Positions 25,940-36,332 of a DNA stretch of 64,000 nucleotides are shown here, piece after piece. The stretch is from Micavibrio aeruginosavorus ARL-13 (GTDB lineage: Bacteria > Pseudomonadota > Alphaproteobacteria > Micavibrionales > Micavibrionaceae), in contig NC_016026.1 of assembly GCF_000226315.1 (NCBI RefSeq), positions 310,001 to 374,000 on the forward strand. Direction: 5' to 3'. Under the pieces are notes generated by a model. The model was not told where the DNA came from. It saw only the letters and a program-made list of their open reading frames with translations, and made no database searches. A program made the position numbers and the translations under genes. Numbering within the stretch: position 1 is the stretch's first letter; every line of letters starts with the position of its first letter.

Positions 25940-25953
25940 GTACTGATAAGTAC
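25940..25953 (-). promoter_or_regulatory. Palindromic operator GTACTGATAAGTAC before the esterase gene
   Basis: GTACT and AGTAC arms are separated by GATA, in the context TTAATCTGTACTGATAAGTA. It is nearly the same as the sequence before the small-ORF operon and lies 40 bp upstream of the esterase start. Confidence 0.6.
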
Positions 25954-26078
25954 ATATTAAGCTGGATTTGGGCGTGGCACAACAGAAATCTGTACCGGAT
26001 GATAAAAAAATTTATTCCTTATTTATTTCAAATGGTTGAGATGATGAAAGGGGGCTATTATATTGAGGGACGAAACGA

Positions 26079-26204
26079 CGATCACGGCGTTTTTCTCCAT
26101 GCGGCATCCCCGTGAAAACGGGGATCCATTGATGATGTGGCCCGCCTGCATGGATTCCCGCTTGCGCGGCAAGGCCTGTGGAGAGCAAGGAATCGCCGTG
26201 ATCG
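26079..26204. repeat. Intergenic element bounded by 11-bp inverted repeats
   Basis: CGATCACGGCG at 26079-26089 is exactly inverted at 26194-26204. Inside are a hairpin ATCCCCGT-gaaa-ACGGGGAT (26106-26125) and a second GC-rich part. There is no ORF of note. It has the size and form of a small non-autonomous repeat. The surrounding gap 25954-26245 otherwise holds nothing I can identify. Confidence 0.5.
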
Positions 26205-26244
26205 CCGTGCCCGCCGTGTTGTAACCCCTTCATTGAAGGACAAA

Positions 26245-26277
26245 CAAAAACCCCGGCCATACAAGCCGGGGTTTTGT
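26245..26277 (-). terminator. upp: Terminator of upp
   Basis: CAAAACCCCGGC-like and GCCGGGGTTTTG arms pair with a 7-nt loop. It is placed 22 bp after the upp stop on the minus strand. Confidence 0.8.
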
Positions 26278-26298
26278 CTTTTCAGAATTTTGATCCGC

Positions 26299-26934
26299 TT
26301 ACTTCGTCCCGAAAATCCGGTCCCCGGCATCGCCGATACCCGGCAGGATATAGCCATGCTCGTTCAATTGACGGTCAATCGCGGCGGTGTAGATGGGCAC
26401 ATCCGGGTGCGCTTCCTGGAACGCCTTGATCCCTTCCGGGCAGGCGATCAGGCACAGGAACTTAATATCCACGGCGTCATGATCCTTGATCCGGTCCACG
26501 GCGGCGATGGCCGAATTGCCGGTGGCCAGCATCGGGTCAACCACAACGACCTGACGGTTCCCCAGATCCTCGGGCACCTTCATGTAATATTCAACCGGGA
26601 TCAATGTTTCGGGATCGCGATACAAACCGACATGGCCCACGCGGGCGGACGGAACCAGATCCAGCAACCCGTCGATGAAGCCGTTACCAGCACGCAGAAT
26701 CGAGATCAGGCAGAGTTTCTTGCCTGCCAGTTGCTGGCCTTCCATCGTTTCCAAGGGTGTTTCAATTTTCACACCTTCGGTCGGCAGGTCACGCATCAAC
26801 TCATATCCCATCAACATGGAAATTTCGCGCAACAGATCACGGAATTCTTTTGTCGATGTATCAGTTTTCCGCATGATGGTCAGTTTGTGCTGAACCAGCG
26901 GATGGTTGATCACGTGAACGTTATTGTCACTCAT
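26299..26934 (-). CDS. upp: Uracil phosphoribosyltransferase
   Basis: The 211-aa enzyme makes UMP from uracil and PRPP. The PRPP loop is [18 protein letters not shown] near residue 130 (GNS where GGS is usual). The uracil-binding C-terminal part [10 protein letters not shown] is intact, as is [14 protein letters not shown] chose ATG 26934, which gives the usual length; an ATG at 26979 would overlap the upstream gene. It follows the Urc1-like gene by 28 bp. In bacteria and fungi a UPRT (Urc6) is part of the URC uracil-breakdown pathway, so here it may serve catabolism as well as salvage. Confidence 0.95.
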   Translation of the reverse strand: MSDNNVHVINHPLVQHKLTIMRKTDTSTKEFRDLLREISMLMGYELMRDLPTEGVKIETPLETMEGQQLAGKKLCLISILRAGNGFIDGLLDLVPSARVGHVGLYRDPETLIPVEYYMKVPEDLGNRQVVVVDPMLATGNSAIAAVDRIKDHDAVDIKFLCLIACPEGIKAFQEAHPDVPIYTAAIDRQLNEHGYILPGIGDAGDRIFGTK

Positions 26935-26962
26935 GGTGGATACACTCCGTTCTTCCATTGTT

Positions 26963-28225
26963 TTATTCATCGAGGCCACGTCCTTTCACGCCTTCCAATC
27001 CTTTTTCATCCATCACCTGTTCCGGGTCCGGAACGAAATAGCCAGCGGCCTTTTTCGCTTCCATCTCGACGGCCGCATCCGGCGGAATCAGTTCGGCCGG
27101 AATCGGGATGCGGTGGACGATTTCGATACCGTGCTGGGCCAGCGCATCATGCTTCATGTTGCTCATGCTGGCGAAACGGTCGATCTTTTTAATGCCCAGC
27201 CAGTGGAAAATGTCCGGCATCAACGCTTGGAAGCGCATATCCTGAACCCCGGCGACGCATTCGGTGCGTTCGAAATATTTCGCGGCGCTGTCTCCGCCTT
27301 CCTGGCGTTTGCGGGCGTTGTAGACCAGGAATTTGGTGACTTCGCCCAAGGCGCGACCTTCCTTGCGGTTATACACCACCAGGCCACAACCACCTTGCTG
27401 CGCCGTTTCGATGCACAGCTCAATACCGTGGCACAGATACGGGCGGCAGGTGCAGATGTCGGACCCGAACACGTCGGAGCCGTTGCATTCATCATGCACG
27501 CGGCAGGCCAGCGGGACATTCGGATCATGGATGGTTTCAACATCGCCCATGAAATACAGCGTGTGCCCGCCAATCGGAGGCAGGAACACTTTCAAATCGG
27601 GCCGCGTCACAAGTTCCGGGAACATGCCGCCGGAATTTTCAAACAACGACCGGCGCAGATCGTGTTCATCAACCCCCAGACGCGCGGCCATGCCCGGCAA
27701 ATGCCAGACGGGATCAATCGCAGCTTTGGTCACGCGCACGTCGCCGTTTTCCTTCAAAATCTTACCATCCGGTTTCAGACGGCCCGCGCGCATGGCGTCA
27801 TGAATTTCCGGGATGTTGATATGGGCGCGGGTCACGGCGATGGTCGGGCGCACGTCCAGACCCTTCTGGCGGTAATCTTCAAACGCCTCACCCACCATGT
27901 GGCCCCACGGGTCGAGCGAAACGATCTTGCCCGGTTCGAACCATTGTTCATGCGGGCCGATTTTGACCGGCGGCGACGTGTTGTGCAGGTCGGGAACGTG
28001 CAGCGGGTCCAGTTCACCGGTGGCCACAGCCACGGCACGGTAAACGGAATAGGCCCCGGCATACGCGCCGATAACGTTGGACGCAGCGTGATCGGCCATG
28101 CTGGCGATCAGCGGGCCACGTTCGGCGAGCGTTTTCGCGCCCCATGTGATTTTCGGAATCTTGCCATCCTTCGGCGGATGGGATGTCAGAACAATATGGG
28201 ATGGATTGGATCGGTTCTTTTTCAT
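26963..28225 (-). CDS. GTP cyclohydrolase II-like protein (Urc1-like)
   Basis: This 420-aa protein has a C-terminal half that is GTP cyclohydrolase II-like. It has a zinc Cys set in [20 protein letters not shown] (about 232-251) and the active-site [10 protein letters not shown] in place of the usual RQEGRGIGL. The N-terminal half (residues 1-220) is not the RibB domain of RibBA proteins but a separate conserved region, matching the layout of Urc1 proteins. Urc1 acts in the URC pathway of uracil catabolism. The neighbour upp (the Urc6 role) supports this; the third usual partner, Urc4/DUF1688, is not in the window. Annotation as plain riboflavin RibA would be less fitting. Confidence 0.8.
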   Translation of the reverse strand: MKKNRSNPSHIVLTSHPPKDGKIPKITWGAKTLAERGPLIASMADHAASNVIGAYAGAYSVYRAVAVATGELDPLHVPDLHNTSPPVKIGPHEQWFEPGKIVSLDPWGHMVGEAFEDYRQKGLDVRPTIAVTRAHINIPEIHDAMRAGRLKPDGKILKENGDVRVTKAAIDPVWHLPGMAARLGVDEHDLRRSLFENSGGMFPELVTRPDLKVFLPPIGGHTLYFMGDVETIHDPNVPLACRVHDECNGSDVFGSDICTCRPYLCHGIELCIETAQQGGCGLVVYNRKEGRALGEVTKFLVYNARKRQEGGDSAAKYFERTECVAGVQDMRFQALMPDIFHWLGIKKIDRFASMSNMKHDALAQHGIEIVHRIPIPAELIPPDAAVEMEAKKAAGYFVPDPEQVMDEKGLEGVKGRGLDE

Positions 28226-28361
28226 TATGGCCTCCCGGCCTTATGCCCTGTTGAATATATGGCCCATCAATAATGGAGGGGCACTATAGCGCAGGGTGAC
28301 GGCGGGGGCAAAGGATGATAGATATAGGGGTCTTAAAAATTGAACCGCACGGGGATGAATT

Positions 28362-29870
28362 ATGACCGCATCGCAACAAATCCATCATTTCATCAATGGC
28401 CGGGCCTATGCCGATCCAGATGGGCGCACGGGTGCGGTCTATAATCCCGCCACGGGTGAAATTGCGGCATCGGTGGCCTTGGCCGCCCCGGCCACGGTGG
28501 AACGCGCAATTGCTGCTGCCGAAGCCGCCTTGCCCGGCTGGGCCGCGACGCCGCCGTTGCGCCGGGCGCGTGTTTTGTTCAAGTTCAAGGATCTGTTGGA
28601 CCAAAATGCCGACAAGTTGGCCGCGATTATCACGGCGGAGCATGGCAAGGTTTTGTCTGATGCTGCGGGTGAAGTTACGCGCGGGATTGAGGTGGTTGAA
28701 TTCGCCTGTGGTATTCCGCATCTTTTGAAGGGCGAATATTCCGAAAATGTTGGCACCAACATCGACACCTACTCCATTCGTCAACCGGTTGGGGTGTGCG
28801 CGGGCATTACGCCGTTTAACTTCCCGGCCATGGTTGGCATGTGGATGTTCCCGGTGGCGATTGCGTGCGGCAACACATTTATTTGGAAACCGTCGGAACG
28901 CGATCCATCCGCTGCGCTGTTTATTGCCGATCTGTTTAAGCAGGCGGGATTACCGGACGGTGTGTTGAACGTTGTCCATGGCGACAAAGGGGCTGTGGAT
29001 GCATTGTTGCATGACAAGCGCGTGAGTGCGATCAGCTTCGTCGGATCCACGCCGATTGCGCATTACATTTATGAAACCGCGGCCCGCAACGGCAAGCGTG
29101 TGCAGGCCTTGGGCGGAGCGAAAAATCACATGGTGGTGATGCCCGATGCCGACATGGATCAAGCGGTGGATGCGCTGATGGGCGCGGCCTATGGGTCTGC
29201 GGGCGAGCGCTGCATGGCGATTTCGGTGGCGGTTGCTGTTGGTGACGCCGGTGAAAAATTGATGCAAAAATTAAAACCGCGCGTCGAGGCCCTGAAAATC
29301 GGGCCGGGTACGGACCATGAATCCGAAATGGGCCCGCTGGTGACGCGCGACCATTTGAACAAGGTTCTGTCGTATGTGGATGCGGGTTTGAAAGAGGGCG
29401 CGCAGCTGGTCGTTGATGGGCGCAATTTCAAACTGAACCGTCAGGGATATGAAGATGGATTTTATATGGGCGGGTGCCTGTTTGATCATGTGAAGCCAGA
29501 CATGACGATTTACCGCGAGGAAATTTTTGGTCCCGTTTTGTGTGTGGTGCGCGCGGACAATTTCGATTCCGCCGTTGATTTGATCAACAATCATCAGTTT
29601 GGAAACGGTACGGCAGTATTCACGCGCGATGGTGATTGCGCGCGCACTTTCGTCAATAAAATTCAAGTCGGGATGGTTGGTGTAAACGTACCAATCCCTG
29701 TGCCCGTTGCGTTCCACAGCTTTGGCGGGTGGAAAGATTCTGTGTTCGGCGCGCATGGTATGCACGGACCGGAGGGCATTCATTTCTACACGCGCTTGAA
29801 GACGGTGACGTCACGCTGGCCAGCTGGCGTGCGCGAAGGTGCGCAATTCGTCATGCCGACGATGAAATAA
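28362..29870 (+). CDS. mmsA: Methylmalonate/malonate-semialdehyde dehydrogenase (acylating)
   Basis: This 502-aa CoA-dependent aldehyde dehydrogenase converts malonate semialdehyde to acetyl-CoA or methylmalonate semialdehyde to propionyl-CoA. Catalytic Cys284 is in [30 protein letters not shown] is diagnostic for MmsA/IolA, and the usual general-base Glu is replaced in [13 protein letters not shown], as in the CoA-acylating group. The C-terminus VTSRWP is also typical. It is divergent from the Urc1-like gene with 136 bp between. Beta-alanine, valine or inositol breakdown are the usual roles; a link to pyrimidine catabolism is inferred from position only. Confidence 0.93.
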   Translation: MTASQQIHHFINGRAYADPDGRTGAVYNPATGEIAASVALAAPATVERAIAAAEAALPGWAATPPLRRARVLFKFKDLLDQNADKLAAIITAEHGKVLSDAAGEVTRGIEVVEFACGIPHLLKGEYSENVGTNIDTYSIRQPVGVCAGITPFNFPAMVGMWMFPVAIACGNTFIWKPSERDPSAALFIADLFKQAGLPDGVLNVVHGDKGAVDALLHDKRVSAISFVGSTPIAHYIYETAARNGKRVQALGGAKNHMVVMPDADMDQAVDALMGAAYGSAGERCMAISVAVAVGDAGEKLMQKLKPRVEALKIGPGTDHESEMGPLVTRDHLNKVLSYVDAGLKEGAQLVVDGRNFKLNRQGYEDGFYMGGCLFDHVKPDMTIYREEIFGPVLCVVRADNFDSAVDLINNHQFGNGTAVFTRDGDCARTFVNKIQVGMVGVNVPIPVPVAFHSFGGWKDSVFGAHGMHGPEGIHFYTRLKTVTSRWPAGVREGAQFVMPTMK

Positions 29871-29909
29871 CCCGGGAAATAAATATTCCAACCTTAAGTA
29901 TGTGTTAAC

Positions 29910-29946
29910 GCCATCCCCCATCCATGGGGGGTGTTCACGCATGTCA
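29910..29946. repeat. Intergenic C-rich/G-rich hairpin
   Basis: CCCCCAT and ATGGGGG pair over a CC loop at about 29924-29939, with partly matching flanks. There is no T-run, so a terminator role for mmsA is doubtful. It may be a REP-like unit. Confidence 0.4.
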
Positions 29947-30060
29947 TCTGCGTGTACATTATTATCTACGTGAATCAATAAGATATGGGGCACCGGCGAA
30001 AGTCGGTAAGCTTCACGTCATAATAGAATGGCACAGTAACCCTAAGATAGGGGTTTTACA

Positions 30061-30822
30061 GTGCAGGATACAAATCGAATGCAAAGTCTCTTACTCATCG
30101 AAGATAATCCGATCATCGGATCCATGACGGAAACGGTTTTGAAATCTGCTTACAAAGTGGAGTGGGTTCAATCGGCCGAGGCTGCTGCGCAAAAGCTGCA
30201 AAGCAGGACGCATTATGATTTGCTGATCCTGGATGTGAATTTACCCGGCATGTCCGGTTTCGATTTTCTGCGCCAGATGCGCGAAGGCGGGCAGGATTAT
30301 CCCGTGCTGATGCTGACCGTTCACAATTCGGTCGATAATCGCGTCGAAGGATTGAATGCCGGTGCGGATGATTATGTTTGCAAGCCGTATAACCCCGATG
30401 AATTGCTGGTCCGTGTGGCCACCCTGCTGCGCCGTGTCGGCGGCAGCACCCAGCACATTATTACCCATGGTGATATGCGGTACGACACCGCGTTTTGCAG
30501 TGTAGAAAAGGCGGGTGTGCCCATATCCCTGTCCGCGCGCGAAGCGGCGGTGCTGGATATCCTGATGGCCAATATCGGCCGGATTATCAGCAAGACCCAA
30601 ATCGAAGATTTCGTCTATGGCCGCGCCGGGTCGGACCAGGCGCAAAGCAATGCCATTGAAGTGCATGTCTCCTCCCTGCGTCGCAAACTGGGCCACGGCG
30701 TCATCCGCACGGTGCGCGGCCTGGGGTACACCATTCCGACGGAAGTCGACATGGATGCCCTTGATTCCGAAGACGAAATTCCCGCGCCGCACAAAACCGG
30801 CCTGGCTGACCCTGCCGAATAA
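30061..30822 (+). CDS. OmpR/PhoB-family response regulator
   Basis: The 253-aa protein has an N-terminal receiver domain with acidic pocket residues in LLIEDN, phospho-acceptor Asp in LLILDVNLPGMSG (about residue 60), Thr in VLMLTVH and Lys in DDYVCKPY. A winged-helix DNA-binding domain spans about 140-235 (ISLSAREAAVLDILM, IEVHVSSLRRKLG, VRGLGYTIP). A 25-residue acidic tail is extra. The start is GTG 30061, with GGGG 7 nt before it; ATG 30079 is an alternative. No histidine kinase gene is adjacent, so it is an orphan here. The targets are unknown. Confidence 0.92.
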   Translation: MQDTNRMQSLLLIEDNPIIGSMTETVLKSAYKVEWVQSAEAAAQKLQSRTHYDLLILDVNLPGMSGFDFLRQMREGGQDYPVLMLTVHNSVDNRVEGLNAGADDYVCKPYNPDELLVRVATLLRRVGGSTQHIITHGDMRYDTAFCSVEKAGVPISLSAREAAVLDILMANIGRIISKTQIEDFVYGRAGSDQAQSNAIEVHVSSLRRKLGHGVIRTVRGLGYTIPTEVDMDALDSEDEIPAPHKTGLADPAE

Positions 30823-30898
30823 AGGGTGGTGTAGTCCAAGCCCCCTAAATCCGGTGTTTTTCCTTCTTATAAAGCTTTTCCTGCCGTCCCAAATCTTG

Positions 30899-30938
30899 TA
30901 CAAACCGGGCAAGCCTTGGGCTTGCTTGGTTTTACATA
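30899..30938 (+). terminator. Possible terminator before the sugar operon
   Basis: CAAGCC-ttg-GGCTTG with partly pairing AAACC/GGTTT flanks ends in TTGGTTTT. It is weaker than the other terminators in the window. Confidence 0.4.
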
Positions 30939-31004
30939 AACATTGACGATTGCGCTGGGGCCAGATGGTTTGGCTGCCTTCGGCAATCGACGGGTGATTT
31001 CATC

Positions 31005-32390
31005 ATGAAAAGTTCTGCGCTTCCGCAATTTACGACGATTGATCCGGCCTCGGACCTGCCGTCCGATATTCAGGACATGGTCAGTGCCTACGCGACCGCC
31101 AAGGCCACTGTCGGTGTTGTTGGTCTGGGGTATGTCGGTATCCCACTGGTGTCCACATTAAGCGCGAACGGTTTCGAAGTCATAGGCTTTGATGTTGATG
31201 AAGCCCGCGTGGAAGGTTTGAAAAGCGGTAAGTCCCCGATCAAACACATCCCGTCCTCCGACATTCAGAAAATTCTGGATACGGGCAAATTTGACGTGAC
31301 ATCCGATTTCACCAAATTGGCCAAGGCCGATGCGATCCTGATCTGTGTGCCGACGCCGTTGACGAAACAGCGCGAACCGGATTTGAGCTTCGTTGTCGAT
31401 ACCACGCGTGTGATTGCGAAATATTTGCGCAAGGGTCAATTGATCGTTTTGGAATCCACCACATATCCGGGCACAACGACCGAAGTGATGCGTCCAATTC
31501 TGGAAGAAACAGGTCTGAAGTGCGGTGAAGATTTCTTCATGGCCTATTCGCCGGAACGCGAAGATCCGGGCAATGAAAAATTCTCGGCGGCGTCCATTCC
31601 GAAAGTTGTTGGCGGTGACGGCGCGGCGGCGATTGCTATGGCAACCACCTTGTACGGCAAAATCGTGCCGCAGGTTGTGCCGGTATCCTCCACCGAAACG
31701 GCTGAAGCCGTGAAGCTGACCGAAAATATTTTCCGTGCGGTGAACATCGCGCTGGTGAACGAGCTGAAAGTGATCTACTCCGCCATGGGTATCGATGTGT
31801 GGGAAGTGATCAACGCAGCAAAGACCAAGCCGTTCGGTTTTATGCCGTTCTATCCGGGCCCGGGTCTGGGTGGTCACTGCATTCCAATTGATCCGTTCTA
31901 TCTGACATGGAAAGCGCGTGAATACGAAATTTCCACCCGCTTTATCGAACTGGCGGGCGAGGTGAACGTAAACATGCCGCGCTATGTTGTCACCAATCTG
32001 GCCGAGGCTTTGAGCGTGCGCGCGAAGAGAAGCCTGAACGGGGCAAAAATCCTGTTGTTGGGCATTGCCTACAAAAAGAACGTGGATGACATGCGTGAAA
32101 GCCCGTCTTTGCGTTTGTGGGAAATCATGGAAGATCGCGGCGCGACTGTTGATTTCCATGATTCATACATCCCGGTTGTGCCGAAGACGCGCGAACATAT
32201 GGCCCTGGCGGGTCGCAAGGGGGTTGATCTGACTCCGGCGGCGCTGGCGCAATATGATGCTGTTCTGATCGCCACCGATCACGATGATGTTGATTACAAA
32301 ATGATCGTCGATAATGCCAAGCTGGTCGTGGATACCCGTAACGCGTGTGAGCGTAGCGGCCTGACCGGCGGCAACATCGTTAAATCGTAA
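31005..32390 (+). CDS. wbpA: UDP-N-acetylglucosamine 6-dehydrogenase (WbpA-like)
   Basis: The 461-aa NAD-dependent UDP-sugar dehydrogenase oxidises UDP-GlcNAc to the uronic acid. The NAD loop is [13 protein letters not shown] (about 36-48), the active-site Cys292 is in [16 protein letters not shown], and the C-terminal UDP-binding domain has the conserved [10 protein letters not shown]. The first ~30 residues are an extension beyond the usual start. It is the first gene of a four-gene operon; the next three carry out the remaining steps to a diacetamido-uronic acid and a glycosyl transfer. The UDP-ManNAc or UDP-Glc variants of this family cannot be excluded from sequence alone, but the neighbours favour GlcNAc. 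Confidence 0.88.
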   Translation: MKSSALPQFTTIDPASDLPSDIQDMVSAYATAKATVGVVGLGYVGIPLVSTLSANGFEVIGFDVDEARVEGLKSGKSPIKHIPSSDIQKILDTGKFDVTSDFTKLAKADAILICVPTPLTKQREPDLSFVVDTTRVIAKYLRKGQLIVLESTTYPGTTTEVMRPILEETGLKCGEDFFMAYSPEREDPGNEKFSAASIPKVVGGDGAAAIAMATTLYGKIVPQVVPVSSTETAEAVKLTENIFRAVNIALVNELKVIYSAMGIDVWEVINAAKTKPFGFMPFYPGPGLGGHCIPIDPFYLTWKAREYEISTRFIELAGEVNVNMPRYVVTNLAEALSVRAKRSLNGAKILLLGIAYKKNVDDMRESPSLRLWEIMEDRGATVDFHDSYIPVVPKTREHMALAGRKGVDLTPAALAQYDAVLIATDHDDVDYKMIVDNAKLVVDTRNACERSGLTGGNIVKS

Positions 32391-32412
32391 TCATCATAAT
32401 CGGGGATTTTGG

Positions 32413-34002
32413 ATGTCCAGTGTGAAGAAGAATATTGCGGTTGCGGGTTGCGGTTACTGGGGCAAAAACCTGGTTCGTAACTTTGCTGAAATCGGCGCAT
32501 TGGCCGCAGTTTGCGACCATAACCCTGATCTGGCCAATGCCATGTCGGTGCAGCACAATGTGCCGGTCCTGACATGGGATGCGGTTCTGGCGGATCCGGC
32601 GATTGCAGGTGTGGCCATTGCTGCTCCGGCTGCTTTGCACTACACGCTGGCCAAACAAGCCATGTTGGCGGGCAAAGATGTTTTCGTCGAAAAGCCGTTG
32701 TCGCTGGACGTAAACGAGGCGCAGGAATTGTGTCAGCTGGCCGAGAAGAATGGCCGCATCCTGATGGTCGGGCATTTGCTGCAATATCATGCGGCATTCC
32801 TGAAGCTGAAGGATATGGTCGCATCCGGTGAATTGGGCCGTTTGAACTACATCTACTCCAACCGCTTGAACCTCGGAAAAATCCGTCGTGAGGAAGATAT
32901 TCTTTGGTCCTTCGCGCCGCATGATCTGTCTATGATTCTGGCGTTGGCTGGACAAGAACCTGAGCAGGTTCACGCCCACGGCACCTATACGCTGCATAAC
33001 TCCATTGCTGATGCGACGATCACCCATCTGGAATTTGCCAGCGGGTTGAATGCGCATGTGTTCGTATCCTGGCTGCACCCGTTCAAGGAACAGAAGCTGG
33101 TAGTGGTCGGTGAAAAAGGTATGGCTGTGTTTGATGATGGACAAGCCTGGCCGAATAAACTGACCTTGTATCGTCACGCCATTCAATGGAACGGCGATGT
33201 GCCTGTGCCGGAAAAAGCCGATGGTGAAGCGGTTGAGCTGGTCGTCTCCGAACCGTTGCGCGGCGAATGCCAGCATTTCGCCGATTGCATCGATAGCCGT
33301 AAATCGGCCCGCACCGATGGCCGTGAGGGTCTGCGCGTGTTGAAGGTTCTGGACCGTGCGTCCAAGGCGTTGAAATCCGAACGTCCGGTGGTCAAGGCCG
33401 TTGAAAATTCACACCCCGGTGTGATGGTGCACGAAAGCGCCTATGTCGATCAACCGAGCACGATTGGTGCGGGGACAAAGATCTGGCACTTCTCCCACGT
33501 TCTGCCGAACACGGTGATCGGGAAAAATTGCGTGATTGGCCAAAACTGTGTTCTTGGCCCCGATGTCAGTGTCGGCAACACCTGCAAAATTCAGAATAAC
33601 GTCAGCCTGTATAAGGGCGTCGTGCTGGAAGACGGCGTGTTCTGTGGTCCGTCCTGTGTGTTCACCAACGTGAACAACCCGCGCGCGGAAATTGAACGCA
33701 AAAGTGAATATCGCCAAACGCTGGTGAAACGCGGCGCAACCATTGGTGCGAACGCCACCATCGTCTGCGGCCACACACTGGGTGAATATTGCTTTATCGC
33801 CGCCGGTGCGGTGGTGGCCAGCAATGTTCCAGCCTTTGCCCTGATGGCGGGTGTTCCGGCCAAGCGCATTGGTTGGATGAGCCATGCGGGCGCAAAATTG
33901 GGCGCTGATCTGGTTTGCCCGCTGTCTGGGGACAAATATCGTGAAGATAACGGCACGCTGGTGCTGGTTGAACAAGGGAAAAAGGACGTAAGCCATGGCT
34001 AA
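32413..34002 (+). CDS. Fused WbpB-like oxidoreductase and WbpD-like N-acetyltransferase
   Basis: The 529-aa fusion protein has an N-terminal Gfo/Idh/MocA dehydrogenase (residues 1-330) with [11 protein letters not shown] (10-19) and the catalytic EKP motif (93-95). It would oxidise C3 of UDP-GlcNAcA. Residues 335-500 form a left-handed beta-helix acetyltransferase with hexapeptide repeats ([27 protein letters not shown]) and the [14 protein letters not shown] motif; it would acetylate the 3-amino group. In Pseudomonas WbpB and WbpD are separate, so one polypeptide carries steps two and four, with the aminotransferase (step three) encoded next. The 8-bp overlap with that gene indicates coupled synthesis. 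Confidence 0.88.
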   Translation: MSSVKKNIAVAGCGYWGKNLVRNFAEIGALAAVCDHNPDLANAMSVQHNVPVLTWDAVLADPAIAGVAIAAPAALHYTLAKQAMLAGKDVFVEKPLSLDVNEAQELCQLAEKNGRILMVGHLLQYHAAFLKLKDMVASGELGRLNYIYSNRLNLGKIRREEDILWSFAPHDLSMILALAGQEPEQVHAHGTYTLHNSIADATITHLEFASGLNAHVFVSWLHPFKEQKLVVVGEKGMAVFDDGQAWPNKLTLYRHAIQWNGDVPVPEKADGEAVELVVSEPLRGECQHFADCIDSRKSARTDGREGLRVLKVLDRASKALKSERPVVKAVENSHPGVMVHESAYVDQPSTIGAGTKIWHFSHVLPNTVIGKNCVIGQNCVLGPDVSVGNTCKIQNNVSLYKGVVLEDGVFCGPSCVFTNVNNPRAEIERKSEYRQTLVKRGATIGANATIVCGHTLGEYCFIAAGAVVASNVPAFALMAGVPAKRIGWMSHAGAKLGADLVCPLSGDKYREDNGTLVLVEQGKKDVSHG

Positions 34003-35161
34003 TGCAAATCTGAAACTGGTTAAACCGGAAACGGAAATTCAATTCATTGATTTGAACGCCCAGCGTTTGCGTATCACCCCGGCGGTGGATGAGGCGGTTG
34101 TGCGCGTGATTCACCAGGGCAAATACATCATGGGCCCGGAAGTGGCGCAGCTGGAATCCGAACTGGCCAAGTGGGCTGGTTGCAAGCATGTGTTGTCCTG
34201 TGCCAATGGCACGGATGCCTTGGGTCTGGTCCTGATGGCCAAGGGTGTGGGGGTTGGTGATGCAGTTTTCGTCCCGGCCTTTACGTTCGTGGCAACGGCG
34301 GAAGTTGTGGCCTGGGTTGGGGCGACGGCCTATTTCGTTGACGTGCTGGAAGACAGCTTCAACATGGACCCGGAAAGCCTGAAAAAAGCAATTGCGGCGG
34401 CCAAGGCCGATGGTTTGAAACCGGCTGCGGTTATTCCGGTCGATCTGTTTGGCCAACCGGCCAATTATCCGGTCATCAACGACATCGCCGCCGAAAACGG
34501 TATGTGGGTGATGGCGGATTCCGCGCAAAGCTTTGGCGCGTCGTTGAATGGCAAAAAAGTCGGTTCCATGGGATTGGCCACGGCGACCAGCTTCTTCCCG
34601 GCGAAGCCGCTGGGCTGCTACGGTGATGGTGGCGCGGTGTTTACCGACAGTGACGAAATGATCGCTCTTTTGAAATCCATCCGTGTGCATGGCCAAGGTT
34701 CGGACAAATACGACAACGTCCGCATCGGCATGAATGGCCGTCTGGATACGATGCAGGCTGCCGTTCTGCTCGAAAAACTGAAAATATTTGGTGACGAACT
34801 GGTTGCTCGTCAGAAAGTTGCCGATCGTTACAATGACGGCCTGCGCGACGTGATCAAGGTGCCGGAACTGGACAAGGGCGCGACCAGCGCTTGGGCGCAA
34901 TACACCCTGACCCTGAAGCCGGGCCAGAGCCGCGCCGCTGTGATGGATGCGTGCAAAGCCGCAAGCGTTCCGACCATGGTGTATTACCCGATTCCGCTGT
35001 CGCAACAGCAAGGATACAAACATTATCCGTCCGTTCCGGGCGGCGTGCCGGTGTCGGAAGCCTTGGCGCAATCGGTGTTCAGCCTGCCGATGCACCCGTA
35101 TCTGGACACGGAAACGCAAGACTACATTATCGGCGTTGTCCGTGATGCCGTCGCCGGATAA
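33995..35161 (+). CDS. wbpE: DegT/DnrJ/EryC1-family aminotransferase (WbpE-like)
   Basis: This 388-aa PLP-dependent sugar aminotransferase carries PLP-lysine Lys204 in [14 protein letters not shown]. Other family marks are [28 protein letters not shown] and [14 protein letters not shown]. It would place the 3-amino group on the UDP-3-keto-uronic acid made by the WbpB-like domain, before acetylation by the WbpD-like domain. It overlaps both neighbours, and cotranslation seems likely. The assignment to WbpE rests on context; the family has many nucleotide-sugar substrates. Confidence 0.88.
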   Translation: MANANLKLVKPETEIQFIDLNAQRLRITPAVDEAVVRVIHQGKYIMGPEVAQLESELAKWAGCKHVLSCANGTDALGLVLMAKGVGVGDAVFVPAFTFVATAEVVAWVGATAYFVDVLEDSFNMDPESLKKAIAAAKADGLKPAAVIPVDLFGQPANYPVINDIAAENGMWVMADSAQSFGASLNGKKVGSMGLATATSFFPAKPLGCYGDGGAVFTDSDEMIALLKSIRVHGQGSDKYDNVRIGMNGRLDTMQAAVLLEKLKIFGDELVARQKVADRYNDGLRDVIKVPELDKGATSAWAQYTLTLKPGQSRAAVMDACKAASVPTMVYYPIPLSQQQGYKHYPSVPGGVPVSEALAQSVFSLPMHPYLDTETQDYIIGVVRDAVAG

Positions 35162-36272
35162 AAAACTGGTCTACCTCGCGCTGGAAGCCACGCGCGAGGG
35201 TTCGGCCAGTTTTGTTCACGTCAATGAAATTGCAAACGGCCTGCGTGCGCAGGGCTGGGATGTCACGTTGGTGCAGCCGGCCTATGCCCGATTTAAAAAA
35301 TCGCCACCTTTGCCTGTACGGCTGCTGTGGTTGATGGTGTTGCAGATTAAAATGTGGGCGTGTTGGCCGTTTAAATATCGCGGTACTGTCTTATATGTGC
35401 GCAATCATAATCTGGCATTCCCAACTGGGTTGGTGGCGCGTGTGTTCGGCGTGCCAATTTTTCATGAAATCAATGGGCCGTATGATGACGTGTTTATCAC
35501 GCACACGGTTCTTCGCCCTTTTCAATCCATTTTGATCTGGATGCAGAAACAACAATTCCGCTGGGCCACAGGGCTGTGCGCGGTTACGCCGCAATTGGTG
35601 GATTGGGCGCGCGTGCAATCGGACGGCCGTCCGATTGAATTGGTGCCCAATGGGGCGAATACGGAAGTGTTTCACCCAGATGCCAAACGGCCCGATGGGT
35701 TGCCGAGGCGCTATGTTCTGTTTTTCGGCTCACTGGCTCGCTGGCATGGTGTTCCAACAATGATTGAAGCGGCGGCATCTGCGCGGTGGCCCGCTGGTGT
35801 TGATTTGGTCGTAATCGGTGCGGGGCAAGAAAGTGCGGCAGTTCAGCGTGCAGCGCGCACGCAGGCGCATGTTCATGTGTTGGGCCACGTTCCGCACCAT
35901 CAATTGGCCGGGTACATTGCCAATGCGATTGCCGGGTTGGTTCCAATTGGCAATCCGGGGCGGCGGTCAGGGACTGGATTGTTTCCACTCAAAATGTTTG
36001 AAACTCTGGCCTGTGGCGTTCCAGTGATCGTGACTGATTTTCCGGGGCAGGCGGATTTGGTCCGTGAGCAGGGGTGTGGAGTCGTGATTCCGGCGGAAGA
36101 TGCCGATGCATTGGCCCGAGCCGTGACCGATTTGGCAGCAAACCCAGAACTGGCATCGGCTATGGGCCGGATTGGGCGTGATTTGGTCCAGCGAGATTAT
36201 CGCTGGCCTGTTCTGGCGCAGCGGACTGGGGCCTTTATTGATCGACAGATTTCGGGCAAAACCCCCGGATAA
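35145..36272 (+). CDS. Glycosyltransferase family 4 protein
   Basis: This 375-aa GT-B enzyme has a C-terminal donor site with KMFETLACGVPVIVTDFPGQADLV (EX7E-like, about 285) and VPNGANTEVF near residue 165. FFGSLARWHG begins the second Rossmann domain near 190. I chose ATG 35145, inside the end of the aminotransferase gene (17-bp overlap), because an alignable N-terminus [18 protein letters not shown] begins there; upstream in-frame codons lie within the previous gene. It may transfer the diacetamido-uronic acid or another residue of a surface glycan. No flippase or polymerase is present in the window. Confidence 0.88.
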   Translation: MPSPDKKLVYLALEATREGSASFVHVNEIANGLRAQGWDVTLVQPAYARFKKSPPLPVRLLWLMVLQIKMWACWPFKYRGTVLYVRNHNLAFPTGLVARVFGVPIFHEINGPYDDVFITHTVLRPFQSILIWMQKQQFRWATGLCAVTPQLVDWARVQSDGRPIELVPNGANTEVFHPDAKRPDGLPRRYVLFFGSLARWHGVPTMIEAAASARWPAGVDLVVIGAGQESAAVQRAARTQAHVHVLGHVPHHQLAGYIANAIAGLVPIGNPGRRSGTGLFPLKMFETLACGVPVIVTDFPGQADLVREQGCGVVIPAEDADALARAVTDLAANPELASAMGRIGRDLVQRDYRWPVLAQRTGAFIDRQISGKTPG

Positions 36273-36332
36273 GCGCCGTTTTTAACCTTTGTCTGGTTGC
36301 CGGGTGCGGTTAAACCCATTAAAACGGAACCC

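Noticed and set aside
34947-35144. N-terminal extension of the glycosyltransferase
   Set aside because: It lies inside the aminotransferase gene in another frame and has an Arg/Cys-rich composition typical of shadow coding.
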